A stretch of 64,000 bases of DNA from Lachnospiraceae bacterium (GTDB lineage Bacteria; Bacillota; Clostridia; Lachnospirales; Lachnospiraceae): positions 62,001-126,000 of the forward strand of contig JAAUZC010000023.1 of the NCBI GenBank assembly GCA_014804795.1, written 5' to 3'. Both the position numbers and the translations under genes were made by a program. Below the pieces are notes generated by a model. It was not told the DNA's origin and searched no databases. It saw only the letters and a program-made list of their open reading frames with translations. Shown here piece after piece: positions 25,461-33,424 of the stretch (positions within the stretch are counted from its first letter, which is position 1; each line of letters opens with the position of its first letter).

Positions 25461-27134
25461 TTATAAGTTAAATGCAAGTTTTTCATATTCCGCCACCGGC
25501 ATCGGTTTTGCAAAATAATATCCCTGCCCGTATTCACAGCCCACACTGTTCAAGAATTTCACCTGCTCGATCTCTTCCACGCCTTCTGCGATCACAGGCA
25601 GATGCAGATCTTTTGCAAGGTGAACTACATTCGCCACAATGCTCTCACTTCTCTTCTGATTCTCACTGCCGGAACTCGCCATAAATTTCATGTCCAGTTT
25701 CAGGACATCCACAGTGATATCTTTCAGCACATTCAGGGAAGAATAGCCGCTGCCAAAGTCATCCATCAGTATCGTAAATCCATATTCCCGCAGCCGCTGC
25801 ATCGCTTTTTTAATCGCCCCCGGGTTATCAGTATAAGCACTCTCCGTCAATTCCAGCTGGAACAATTTCAGCGGAATATCATATTTTTGGGTCAGCTCAT
25901 AAATTTCTTCCGCGACTCTCGGGTTATACATGCTGACTCTCGAAATATTGACAGAAACCGGATATGGTTCAAACCCTCTGTCCAACCAGCTTCTGATCAG
26001 TTTACAGGACTGTTCCCAGATATAATAGTCCAGTTTCATGATCTGTCCGTTCTTCTCGAATACGGGAATAAATTTCCCCGGTGAAATCATGCCGTCCGGT
26101 GTCTGCCAGCGCGTCAGTATCTCGGCACCTTCCAGTTCAGAACTCGTCAAGCCGTATTTCGGCTGCAGATAAAGAACAAACTGCTCTTCCTTCATTGCCC
26201 GCTCCATATCGTTGGCAAGACTCTGCGCCTCCTGTAAGCTTTCTGCCATCTCTTTTGTATAAATATAATAGTTTTGAATATAGTTTCCTTTACATTCTTT
26301 CGACGCCAGTTTCGCATGGTCTATCATGCTGTCTATCGTAACTGTTTTATCTTCTATATAAAACACACCCATATTTCCCCGAATATCATAATCCCTTTGA
26401 TAAATGCGGAAATCTTTCTGGAAATCGTCCATCATTTTCTGGAGGATCTCCTGCCCTGCCGCCGGCATGCAGACACAATACGCATCCGCTTCAATATGGC
26501 AGTATGTCGCACACTTTTCTTTCTTTGCAAGTCTTTTCAGCATATCCGCAATGTGGCGCAGCAGATTGTCGCCTTCCCGCATGCCGAATACACTGTTATA
26601 TATCTGGAACTGATAAATATCAAAATGCAGAAGCATAAAATCCGTATCCGGATTTTCCATCAGCATTTTCTTCGTCTGCTGGATAAACATATTTTTTATA
26701 TAAATGCCGGTCAGTTCGTCAAACTGTTCCTGATAGCGAAGCTTTCTCAAAGCATACAGCTCGCTTCTCTCAATAACGTTTTTTACCCTAAACCGGATGA
26801 TCTGCGCATTATAAGGCTTCTTAATAAAATCCCATGCGCCATATTCCAGACACTTTACCTCGCTCTCCGAATCCGACTGACTGGTAGATACAATTACCGG
26901 AATCGTTGAAAGTTCCGGTGATGAAGAGTACTCTTCTAAAAACTGGTATCCGTCCATTTCCGGCATGACCAGATCTGTGATCACTGCAGAAACTTCATTT
27001 TTCAGTTTCCGTAAAATTTCCAACGCTTTTTTTCCGTTATCCGCTTCCAAAACATGATATGTATCTTCCAGAATAGCTACCAGCAACTCCCTGTTTATTT
27101 CATTATCTTCTACAACTAAAACCGTATTTTCCAT
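25461..27134 (-). CDS. Response regulator with degenerate GGDEF and EAL domains
   Basis: A 557-residue protein in three parts. Receiver domain (1-120): VEDNEIN, phospho-acceptor Asp in VITDLVMPEMDG, Lys in IKKPY. GGDEF domain (about 130-295): starts FDELTGIYI but the signature is EADAY, so it cannot make c-di-GMP. EAL domain (300-557): EILTRW, VNISR, ELTES, DDFGSGYSS, KLDMKF and IAEGVE are all present, so phosphodiesterase activity is plausible. The start at 27134 lies 5 bases after AAAGGAG. No sensor kinase gene is adjacent. It probably degrades c-di-GMP when phosphorylated. Confidence 0.87.
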   Translation of the reverse strand: MENTVLVVEDNEINRELLVAILEDTYHVLEADNGKKALEILRKLKNEVSAVITDLVMPEMDGYQFLEEYSSSPELSTIPVIVSTSQSDSESEVKCLEYGAWDFIKKPYNAQIIRFRVKNVIERSELYALRKLRYQEQFDELTGIYIKNMFIQQTKKMLMENPDTDFMLLHFDIYQFQIYNSVFGMREGDNLLRHIADMLKRLAKKEKCATYCHIEADAYCVCMPAAGQEILQKMMDDFQKDFRIYQRDYDIRGNMGVFYIEDKTVTIDSMIDHAKLASKECKGNYIQNYYIYTKEMAESLQEAQSLANDMERAMKEEQFVLYLQPKYGLTSSELEGAEILTRWQTPDGMISPGKFIPVFEKNGQIMKLDYYIWEQSCKLIRSWLDRGFEPYPVSVNISRVSMYNPRVAEEIYELTQKYDIPLKLFQLELTESAYTDNPGAIKKAMQRLREYGFTILMDDFGSGYSSLNVLKDITVDVLKLDMKFMASSGSENQKRSESIVANVVHLAKDLHLPVIAEGVEEIEQVKFLNSVGCEYGQGYYFAKPMPVAEYEKLAFNL

Positions 27135-27361
27135 AAACACTCCTTTGCTATAAAGCGCGCTTTACCAGCTGAAAATTCTCATACACGTTCATAATAACAA
27201 ATTAACATCCTAAAATCAACCTGAACAGCTCAAAAAACAACAGATAGTTCCTCTTCTACCTTACTTACTATAGAATATAAACATAGCAATCACGAATCAG
27301 ATATGATAAGATAGCAATATAAAATAGACAAATCTATATTTCGATTTGAGGAGGGATCACC
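27135..27361. other. Intergenic region between the EAL gene and the XRE-regulator gene
   Basis: This 227-bp divergent spacer is AT-rich. It ends in the strong site GAGGAGGG before the ATG at 27362 and holds a near-palindrome ATAGACAAATCTAT about 30 bases upstream of that ATG, which may be an operator. I see no terminator or RNA gene. Confidence 0.35.
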
Positions 27362-28192
27362 ATGAGCATAGGAGAGAACATTGCCCACTACCGAAAAGCA
27401 AAAGGCCTGAAGCAGTCAGAGCTGGGCGAGCAGATCGGTGTGTCTGCCCAGGCAGTAAGCAAATGGGAAAACGGCGGTGCGCCGGATGTAACTCTTATGC
27501 CGGAGATTGCCCGTGCGTTGGATGTGAGCATCGGGATGCTCTTTGGGGAATCCGCCGAGACATGGCAGCGCCAGGCCGCCGCCGAGCTGGTGGGGCACGA
27601 CCCGGAACACGCCGCCGAACGGGTCTGTGCTTTTCTGTGGGAGCTGCAGAAGGAAATAGGCAGCGCCCTGGGTTTTTCCGACGTGTTAAAGGATATAGAT
27701 TATGTAGAAGATATTCAAAAGCAGTGCCATGTGCGGCTCTGTCAGGACAGTGGTCTATGGCTGTCTAACATCCACCGGAATTTCCACTATGGACTGATCA
27801 TGCCGGAACCCGCCGATGGTTTCTCATCGGTGCTGTCCTCGCCGGAAGAATATGAACGGGTGTTTGCCGTACTGGGCAAAAAAGATCGCTGCCGGGTGCT
27901 GATATGGCTTTATGGACAGAGTAAGCCTGCGACCCTGCGCAGAATTGAGGCTCAATTGAACATTCCGGTGAAGGACGCCCTGGAGGATTTGGCCGGTCTG
28001 GGTTTCGTGCAAAAACTGGAAATTGATACGGATACTGACTCCAGTCTGGTATATGGCCCTGTGCCCAACTATAGCCAGCTTCCTTTCCTATATTTTCTTA
28101 ACGAATTTCTCCATGAGGATGAGATATCAATCATCAATTATACGCCGAGAAAAAAGCCCCTGCTGAATCAAGAGAACAAAAACAACCTGTAG
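27362..28192 (+). CDS. XRE family regulator with C-terminal winged-helix segment
   Basis: A 276-residue protein. Residues 5-60 are a Cro/CI helix-turn-helix (KQSELGEQIGVSAQAVSKWE, then PDVTLMPEIARALDVSIGMLFG). A middle region of unknown fold follows (about 85-160). A second DNA-binding-like part (about 165-225) contains KDRCRVLIWLYGQSKPATLR and LNIPVKDALEDLAGLGFV, like an ArsR/MarR wing. GAGGAGGG precedes the ATG. It is followed by an MFS exporter gene in the same direction, whose promoter overlaps an inverted repeat, so it may repress that exporter. Confidence 0.82.
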   Translation: MSIGENIAHYRKAKGLKQSELGEQIGVSAQAVSKWENGGAPDVTLMPEIARALDVSIGMLFGESAETWQRQAAAELVGHDPEHAAERVCAFLWELQKEIGSALGFSDVLKDIDYVEDIQKQCHVRLCQDSGLWLSNIHRNFHYGLIMPEPADGFSSVLSSPEEYERVFAVLGKKDRCRVLIWLYGQSKPATLRRIEAQLNIPVKDALEDLAGLGFVQKLEIDTDTDSSLVYGPVPNYSQLPFLYFLNEFLHEDEISIINYTPRKKPLLNQENKNNL

Positions 28193-28247
28193 TTGTGTGT
28201 TCTCCTGCTGCTTGACTCTCAAAAAACAACGCAAAATTGCGCACACC

Positions 28248-28268
28248 CAATCAAAACCCTGTTGATTG
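28248..28268. promoter_or_regulatory. Inverted repeat overlapping the MFS gene promoter
   Basis: CAATCAA (28248-28254) and TTGATTG (28262-28268) are perfect inverted repeats 7 bp apart. The right arm overlaps the -35 element TTGATG. A regulator bound here would block the exporter promoter. Confidence 0.5.
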
Positions 28269-28294
28269 ATGCCCCACTCAACGGATGGTAGAAT
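28266..28294 (+). promoter_or_regulatory. Promoter of the MFS transporter gene
   Basis: TTGATG (28266-28271), 17-bp spacer, TAGAAT (28289-28294). The start codon is at 28327, giving a leader of about 25 nt with a GAGG site. Confidence 0.55.
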
Positions 28295-28326
28295 GAAACC
28301 ATCCTAAAAGAAACGAGGCATCCTCT

Positions 28327-29613
28327 ATGGCTACTTTCAAAAAGCACTACGGCTGGCTCAGCGCGGATCTGCTGAAAATCATTGCCGGACAGGTTATTTC
28401 CATTTTCGGCAACACACTCCTGTGTTTCGCCATCCCGCTATACTTATTGAACCGTACCGGCTCGTCCGCCGTTTTCGGCACGGTTTCCGGGTTGGCGCTC
28501 ATCCCCTATCTGGTCTGCTCCCCGCTTGGCGGAGTCCTGGCTGACCGCACCCCAAAAAAGATAATCATGTACCGTCTGGATTTCATCACCGGCTCCCTGA
28601 TCTTGGGCTATGCCCTGCTTCTGGAAAATGTTTCTCCCGTCCCTCTGAGCCTGGCGGTATTAATGCTTTTATATGCCATCCAGGGGCTATACGCCCCGTC
28701 CGTCACCGCCAGTATGCCGTATCTTGTAGAGAAACAGGATATGATGCGGGCCTCCGGCCTGATAAACACAGTGAACTCTCTGGCGAACCTCGTCGGTCCC
28801 GGCGCGGCGGGATTGCTCTATAGCCTGTTCGGTATCCTGCCGATGCTCTGCGTCAGCACTGTCTGCTTCCTCATAAGCGCCCTGCTTGAGGTAAGCATCC
28901 GGTTGTGCGAGACGCTTCCTCAAATGGAGAAACGGCCTCATGTGTTCCAGGAAATTGCCGGGACTTTGCGGTATATTGTAAAAGAGCAGCGAAGCATCTG
29001 GGAGACGGCACTGGTAGCGCTGACCGTTAACGCTGTCCTTGGAGCCCTGATAAACCTGGCTTTCCCGGTGATCGTTACCACGATGCTGGGCTTTGGGGAG
29101 GCCGAAGGCAGCCTGCGGTTCGGTTATCTGGAAAGCGCCATGGCCTTAGGCGCACTCTTTGGTTCACTGGGAGCCGGGGTATTTGCCCGCCGTTTCCGCC
29201 CCCGGGATCTGATGTGGGTTCTGATGTTTATCGGGTTCCCCCTGGCGGCCGGCGGCCTGGGACTGATCGTTCTCCCTCACGGCATTGAACTCTATTATCT
29301 GCTACTGTCGGCCGCAGCGATCGGAATGTTCTTCAATGGAATACTCAACGTCCAGATCTCCGCCTATCTCCAAATATTGTCACCTCCGGAACAAATGGGC
29401 AGAATTATTGGCTGCCTTTCCGTAGTGATCCAGTTGGGTCAGCCTGCGGGAATGCTGATTTATGGCTGGCTGATGGAATTAGCGGGAGAACGGGTGGGGC
29501 TGCTGTTTCTGGGAAGTTTTGTGGTTTTCGCGCTGTTCCTTTCTCGAACCGGAAGACCCTTCCTAAAGCTGGACGAGAAGATCGCTTTGGCGAAAAAGCA
29601 ACACCCGGAATAA
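28327..29613 (+). CDS. MFS transporter, drug-efflux (MFS_3/macrolide-efflux type)
   Basis: A 428-residue protein with 12 predicted helices. Motif A is ADRTPKKIIMYRLDF between helices 2 and 3 (about residues 78-92). The build resembles the MFS_3 group of macrolide and enterobactin exporters (MefA/EntS type). It lies 134 bp downstream of an XRE-type regulator gene. Codon use is somewhat richer in GC than the neighbours (many GCC, GGC, CTG codons in both genes), which may point to acquisition as a two-gene unit. The exported compound is unknown. Confidence 0.85.
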   Translation: MATFKKHYGWLSADLLKIIAGQVISIFGNTLLCFAIPLYLLNRTGSSAVFGTVSGLALIPYLVCSPLGGVLADRTPKKIIMYRLDFITGSLILGYALLLENVSPVPLSLAVLMLLYAIQGLYAPSVTASMPYLVEKQDMMRASGLINTVNSLANLVGPGAAGLLYSLFGILPMLCVSTVCFLISALLEVSIRLCETLPQMEKRPHVFQEIAGTLRYIVKEQRSIWETALVALTVNAVLGALINLAFPVIVTTMLGFGEAEGSLRFGYLESAMALGALFGSLGAGVFARRFRPRDLMWVLMFIGFPLAAGGLGLIVLPHGIELYYLLLSAAAIGMFFNGILNVQISAYLQILSPPEQMGRIIGCLSVVIQLGQPAGMLIYGWLMELAGERVGLLFLGSFVVFALFLSRTGRPFLKLDEKIALAKKQHPE

Positions 29614-29644
29614 TCTTCCATATATTTTAAGGAGGAAATTTTCG

Positions 29645-30427
29645 TTATAATCTTAGCATATAAGCGCTATAAATTGCTCCGTCCACTTCCTGCTCTTCCT
29701 TATACTTGAATCCAAGTTTATTACATAAACACTCTGATGCAATATTCTCAGGATGCATGAGTACTCTCACCTGCTCAAACCCAAGTTCTTCCTTGCCGTA
29801 AGCCAGTATCTCCCGGCAGACTTCCGTGGCTATTCCCCGTTTCTGCCATCTTTTACCGATTACGTAACCAAGTTCAGGTTCCTCAAATCCTTCCCGCATG
29901 GAAAGCCCTGCCCTGCCGATCACTTCTCCTGTTTCTTTCAGGCAGACTGTCCACATACCGAAGCCATAAAAACCATAAACCTTTTCGATATAGTCCCTGA
30001 TATACTGCCTCTCTTTTTCCTTATCTTCATAGAGGTCCTCCATATAGGCCGTAATGCTTTTATCATGGTAGATCCGGTAAAAACTGTCTACATCTCCCTG
30101 CACTGTCTCCCGCACAAGACATCTTTTCGTCTCACAGATCTTCCAGGGAATACCCCTGTACCGCTGCCATATCTTTTCCAGATACTTTTCATCCAGATTG
30201 TCCACATCCATCACTGCATAAGAAATACCCGGAAATTCTTTTTGTTCACCTGACAGCACTGCTGCCACCGCCATGTCCATTCTCCTGCAGATTCCGGCAA
30301 GTTCCGGACTGTCTGTTAAAATCAGAAAGCTATCCAGAATATCCCGTTTGGTCTCTTTAAAAAGATTTTCAAGCTTTTTCAACTCTTCCTTATTCAGTTC
30401 CGTTTCCAAAATAATTTTTGTGATCAT
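29645..30427 (-). CDS. GNAT family N-acetyltransferase with N-terminal extension
   Basis: A 260-residue protein. The last 150 residues are a RimJ/RimL-like GNAT: VRETVQGDVDSFYRIYHD begins it, ELGYVIGKRWQKRGIATEV gives the acetyl-CoA loop, and HPENIASECLCNKLGF is the family's substrate-side helix. The first 110 residues have an alpha/beta make-up with 'LILTDSPELAGICRRMD', perhaps a HAD-like or nucleotide-binding remnant. The ribosome site is not clear. The acetylated substrate is unknown. Confidence 0.8.
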   Translation of the reverse strand: MITKIILETELNKEELKKLENLFKETKRDILDSFLILTDSPELAGICRRMDMAVAAVLSGEQKEFPGISYAVMDVDNLDEKYLEKIWQRYRGIPWKICETKRCLVRETVQGDVDSFYRIYHDKSITAYMEDLYEDKEKERQYIRDYIEKVYGFYGFGMWTVCLKETGEVIGRAGLSMREGFEEPELGYVIGKRWQKRGIATEVCREILAYGKEELGFEQVRVLMHPENIASECLCNKLGFKYKEEQEVDGAIYSAYMLRL

Positions 30428-30562
30428 TATTATCCATTTTGCTGACTTTTCTTGAAGATGTCAAGGGAAATGAACCGACATTCCCGCAGGAATTTATCCC
30501 TTTACGAAATACCGATTTTATACTATCATATATTATGATTTTATAGAAAGGATGTATGAAAA

Positions 30563-31084
30563 ATGGCACAAAATCCCATTGTTACTTTTACTATGGCAGA
30601 CGGCGGTGTGATCAAAGCGGAACTCTATTCCGAAATTGCACCTGTTTCTGTAAATAATTTTATTTCTTTAATTCAGAAAAACTTTTATGATGGTGTGATC
30701 TTCCACCGCGTTATCAAAGGCTTTATGATTCAGGGCGGCGACCCTAATGGTACCGGCACAGGCGGTCCCGGCTACTCCATTCCCGGCGAATTTGCGATCA
30801 ACGGTTTTGAGAACAATTTAAAGCATACCGAAGGCGTTCTCTCCATGGCCAGAGCCATGCACCCCGACTCCGCCGGCAGCCAGTTCTTTATCATGCACAA
30901 AAACGCACCGCATCTGGACGGTTCTTACGCAGCGTTTGGAAAAGTGATAGAAGGTATGGATGTGGTAAACCGCATTGCTGAGACAGCTACCGATTATCAG
31001 GACAGACCGATGGAAGATCAGGTAATGCAGACAGTTACGGTAGATACTTTTGGGGTAGAATATCCTGAACCGGAGAAGCTTTAA
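30563..31084 (+). CDS. Cyclophilin-type peptidyl-prolyl cis-trans isomerase
   Basis: A 173-residue cytoplasmic cyclophilin without signal peptide. Typical residues are FHRVIKGFMIQGGDPNGTG (catalytic Arg in FHR), GEFAIN, LSMARAMHPDSAGSQFFIM and FGKVIEGMDVV. It speeds proline isomerisation during protein folding. GAAAGGATG precedes the ATG. The stop codon lies in the loop of a terminator. Confidence 0.95.
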   Translation: MAQNPIVTFTMADGGVIKAELYSEIAPVSVNNFISLIQKNFYDGVIFHRVIKGFMIQGGDPNGTGTGGPGYSIPGEFAINGFENNLKHTEGVLSMARAMHPDSAGSQFFIMHKNAPHLDGSYAAFGKVIEGMDVVNRIAETATDYQDRPMEDQVMQTVTVDTFGVEYPEPEKL

Positions 31085-31097
31085 AAAGCTTCTCCGG
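31070..31097. terminator. Terminator at the end of the cyclophilin gene
   Basis: CCGGAGAAGCTT (31070-31081) pairs perfectly with AAGCTTCTCCGG (31086-31097). The loop TAAA includes the stop codon, and a TTTTTT run follows 14 bases later. It probably also serves the convergent flavodoxin-like gene. Confidence 0.75.
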
Positions 31098-31108
31098 AAA
31101 CATTCCCC

Positions 31109-32452
31109 TTATTTTTTATTCGTTTTCAACACTTTTTTATAAGGTGCGATCATGCCTTCATTCATCTTATTTCCTATCTGGGCTTTTATCTTTGGCGAAG
31201 ACAGCAATGCGCCTACCGCATACATTTTCAACATGGTTCCACATTGTTTCTGCGGAAAATCATACTGGCCATGCTCTCTGTAAAATTTGTGGTCTGCTTT
31301 CATCATTCCCTGCATAAGCCAGATCAGGTCGCGGAATATCTTCATACCGCCGATACCGTAAAAGTTCCGGGGCGGAATGTACTCATGTTCCAATGCATAA
31401 CTGAGCTTCTCTGCTATTTTATCAATTTCACGATTCGGGTCCGACTCATCCGTTGCGACTCCCGCAAGGAAATTCCCGCCTACCTGCGCACGCCCCTCTA
31501 TGATCATCTGCAGGTTCTTCTCCATATGGTAATTCCCACTCACAAGATAGCCCATAGGCATTCCCATGGTCACAGTCCGGTGTCCGTTACAAAACTGCCT
31601 GTCATCATAAAGCTTGAATATCGCACCCATGGAATGATCCCTGATGGAAAATGCATATACGATCGCCTGCGCGGTCTGTATATCCCCACGCAGAAATTCA
31701 TCAAATCCATCTACATAAATACATTTACCGGACGCCGCACAGTTAAAACACCCCAGGCAGCCGCCACGGAACGGATACTCCCGTATATTAACAATGCGGG
31801 TTTTAATCGGCAGCACCGCCTGAAAACGCTCTATCATGCTTTTTAACTGTATATCATTCTCAGCGCAGTCTGTTACAATAACAACATCGCCAGTTTTATC
31901 GGCATTATCATGTTCCGGTATTTCGACAGGCATATGTCTGCTTTCGCATACCGGCTGCCGCACCGGCTCGTAGTTTTCCGTTTTTATACTCCATATCACA
32001 AAGTCAAAAAAATCCTGTGCCTCTTTCTGTCCCTTTTTCGTCAGAAGATCGTCCATATCTGCAGACAGCCCGTTTATAAAGCGCATCCCCATATCCTGAC
32101 AGTTCTCCTGTATATAGTTATGGGCGGTAACATCATAAAAATGCTTGGAAGTCGTAATCTGTGTGGCAAACTTCCCCTCAAGCGACAGCCCGGACTCCTT
32201 TAACAGTTCGATAAATCGATGAAGCTGGCTTGGCGCGATAAAAGTATACACCGGATAAGAAAAAAGCAGTAAATCCGCTTTCCTGAGCAGTTCCCCTGCC
32301 GCAGAAAAATCATTTTCCAGCTTTTTAATGCACTGCCCTACATGGATCACTTTATAAGAATGTTCCGGATGCAGCTTTCTTAAATACTTCACTGTCTGTA
32401 ATGTGATACTGTACTTCCCCTTCGGACTGCCGTTTAGCACTAAAATATTCAT
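31109..32452 (-). CDS. Two-domain flavodoxin-like NAD(P)H oxidoreductase
   Basis: A 447-residue protein with two flavodoxin-like folds. The first starts ILVLNGSPKGKYS (FMN phosphate loop) and carries FSYPVYTF. The second begins near residue 188 (DVVIVTDCAENDIQLKSM) and contains GCLGCFNCAASGKCIY, a Cys pattern common in multimeric iron-sulfur flavodoxins, then AFSIRDHSMGAIFKLYDD. The C-terminal 100 residues hold helices typical of this double family. GGGAGG precedes the ATG. The physiological acceptor is unknown. It is separated from the BMC operon by 125 bp without a gene. Confidence 0.78.
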   Translation of the reverse strand: MNILVLNGSPKGKYSITLQTVKYLRKLHPEHSYKVIHVGQCIKKLENDFSAAGELLRKADLLLFSYPVYTFIAPSQLHRFIELLKESGLSLEGKFATQITTSKHFYDVTAHNYIQENCQDMGMRFINGLSADMDDLLTKKGQKEAQDFFDFVIWSIKTENYEPVRQPVCESRHMPVEIPEHDNADKTGDVVIVTDCAENDIQLKSMIERFQAVLPIKTRIVNIREYPFRGGCLGCFNCAASGKCIYVDGFDEFLRGDIQTAQAIVYAFSIRDHSMGAIFKLYDDRQFCNGHRTVTMGMPMGYLVSGNYHMEKNLQMIIEGRAQVGGNFLAGVATDESDPNREIDKIAEKLSYALEHEYIPPRNFYGIGGMKIFRDLIWLMQGMMKADHKFYREHGQYDFPQKQCGTMLKMYAVGALLSSPKIKAQIGNKMNEGMIAPYKKVLKTNKK

Positions 32453-32577
32453 GACTATTTTCCTCCCTCACCAAGCCTTAATGACGGATGTCATCCTAAC
32501 GAGGCCGGCCGCATACTGATGGCCAGACATATCATAGATTTTATTGACAGTCTGCAGCACAAATAGTATAGTGCCTG

Positions 32578-33369
32578 TCAGCCCCCGATCTGACAGGCCA
32601 ATGCTGTATGCCGCTCCACGGCATCTTTCCACTGTTTCATTTTTTCTTCCGGTATCATAGGCGCATTGCCCATCGGGTAAGGTCTTCCTAATCCCTCATA
32701 TTTTCCTTCTCCATACTTATGATAGGGCAAAAGATGAATCTGGCCTACTCCCGGAAGCGAATCCGCATAAGCGGCAATCTCAAGAATTTCCTTTTCGGTA
32801 TCATTAAATCCCGGAATCACCGGTACACGTATAATCAATTCACACATACGGCTCTCCGCGATCTTTTTTGCGTTTTCCACCATCAGTGTGTTTTCTTTAC
32901 CTGTAAATTCCTTATGCTTCGCAGCATTCATATGTTTAATATCCATCAGATAGGTATCAAGATACGGAAGGAGTTTCATGATCACATCAAATTTTGCATA
33001 TCCCATACTCTCCATCGCGGTATTGATGCCCATTTCTTTGGACGCTTTTAAGAGCTCCGCTGCAAATTCCGGCTGCAGCAGACTCTCCCCGCCGGATAAT
33101 GTCAGCCCGCCGTCGGAACGGCCATAATAAGGCATGTCTCTCTTTACGACATCCATCACTTCTTTCACAGTGACATCTCTGCCCACCGTTTTCGGTTTGC
33201 CATTCATTATCATTGTCTGTATTTCATATTCCTGTGATTCCGGATTACAACACCACCTGCACCGCAGGGCACAGCCCTTCAGAAATACAATCGTGCGGAC
33301 TCCTACTCCATCGTGAATAGAATATCTTTGTATATCAAATATTCTGCCTGAAACACTCATATCTGCCAT
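32578..33369 (-). CDS. Glycyl-radical enzyme activating enzyme (radical SAM)
   Basis: A 263-residue radical SAM protein. The cluster motif is Cys33-x3-Cys37-x2-Cys40 (GCALRCRWCCNP), and GGLTLSGGESLLQPEF follows. It lacks the eight-Cys ferredoxin insert found in some activases, so it is the short form. It installs the glycyl radical on the dehydratase encoded 56 bp upstream. The start at 33369 is set by GGGAG eight bases before it; ATG codons at 33387 and 33360 are alternatives. It is the last gene of the BMC operon. Confidence 0.9.
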   Translation of the reverse strand: MADMSVSGRIFDIQRYSIHDGVGVRTIVFLKGCALRCRWCCNPESQEYEIQTMIMNGKPKTVGRDVTVKEVMDVVKRDMPYYGRSDGGLTLSGGESLLQPEFAAELLKASKEMGINTAMESMGYAKFDVIMKLLPYLDTYLMDIKHMNAAKHKEFTGKENTLMVENAKKIAESRMCELIIRVPVIPGFNDTEKEILEIAAYADSLPGVGQIHLLPYHKYGEGKYEGLGRPYPMGNAPMIPEEKMKQWKDAVERHTALACQIGG

Positions 33370-33424
33370 TGTAAGTCTCCCTGCCAAAGCTCATAAAAAG
33401 TTCCATCCCAACTTGCGAAAACAA

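Noticed and set aside
27346-27768. 140-codon overlapping frame at the start of the XRE regulator gene
   Set aside because: Out of frame with the helix-turn-helix and composed mainly of Arg, Gly and Cys.
32578-32604. Terminator at the end of the activase gene
   Set aside because: CCTGTCAG and CTGACAGG can pair, but no T-run follows on the minus strand; only a weak structure.
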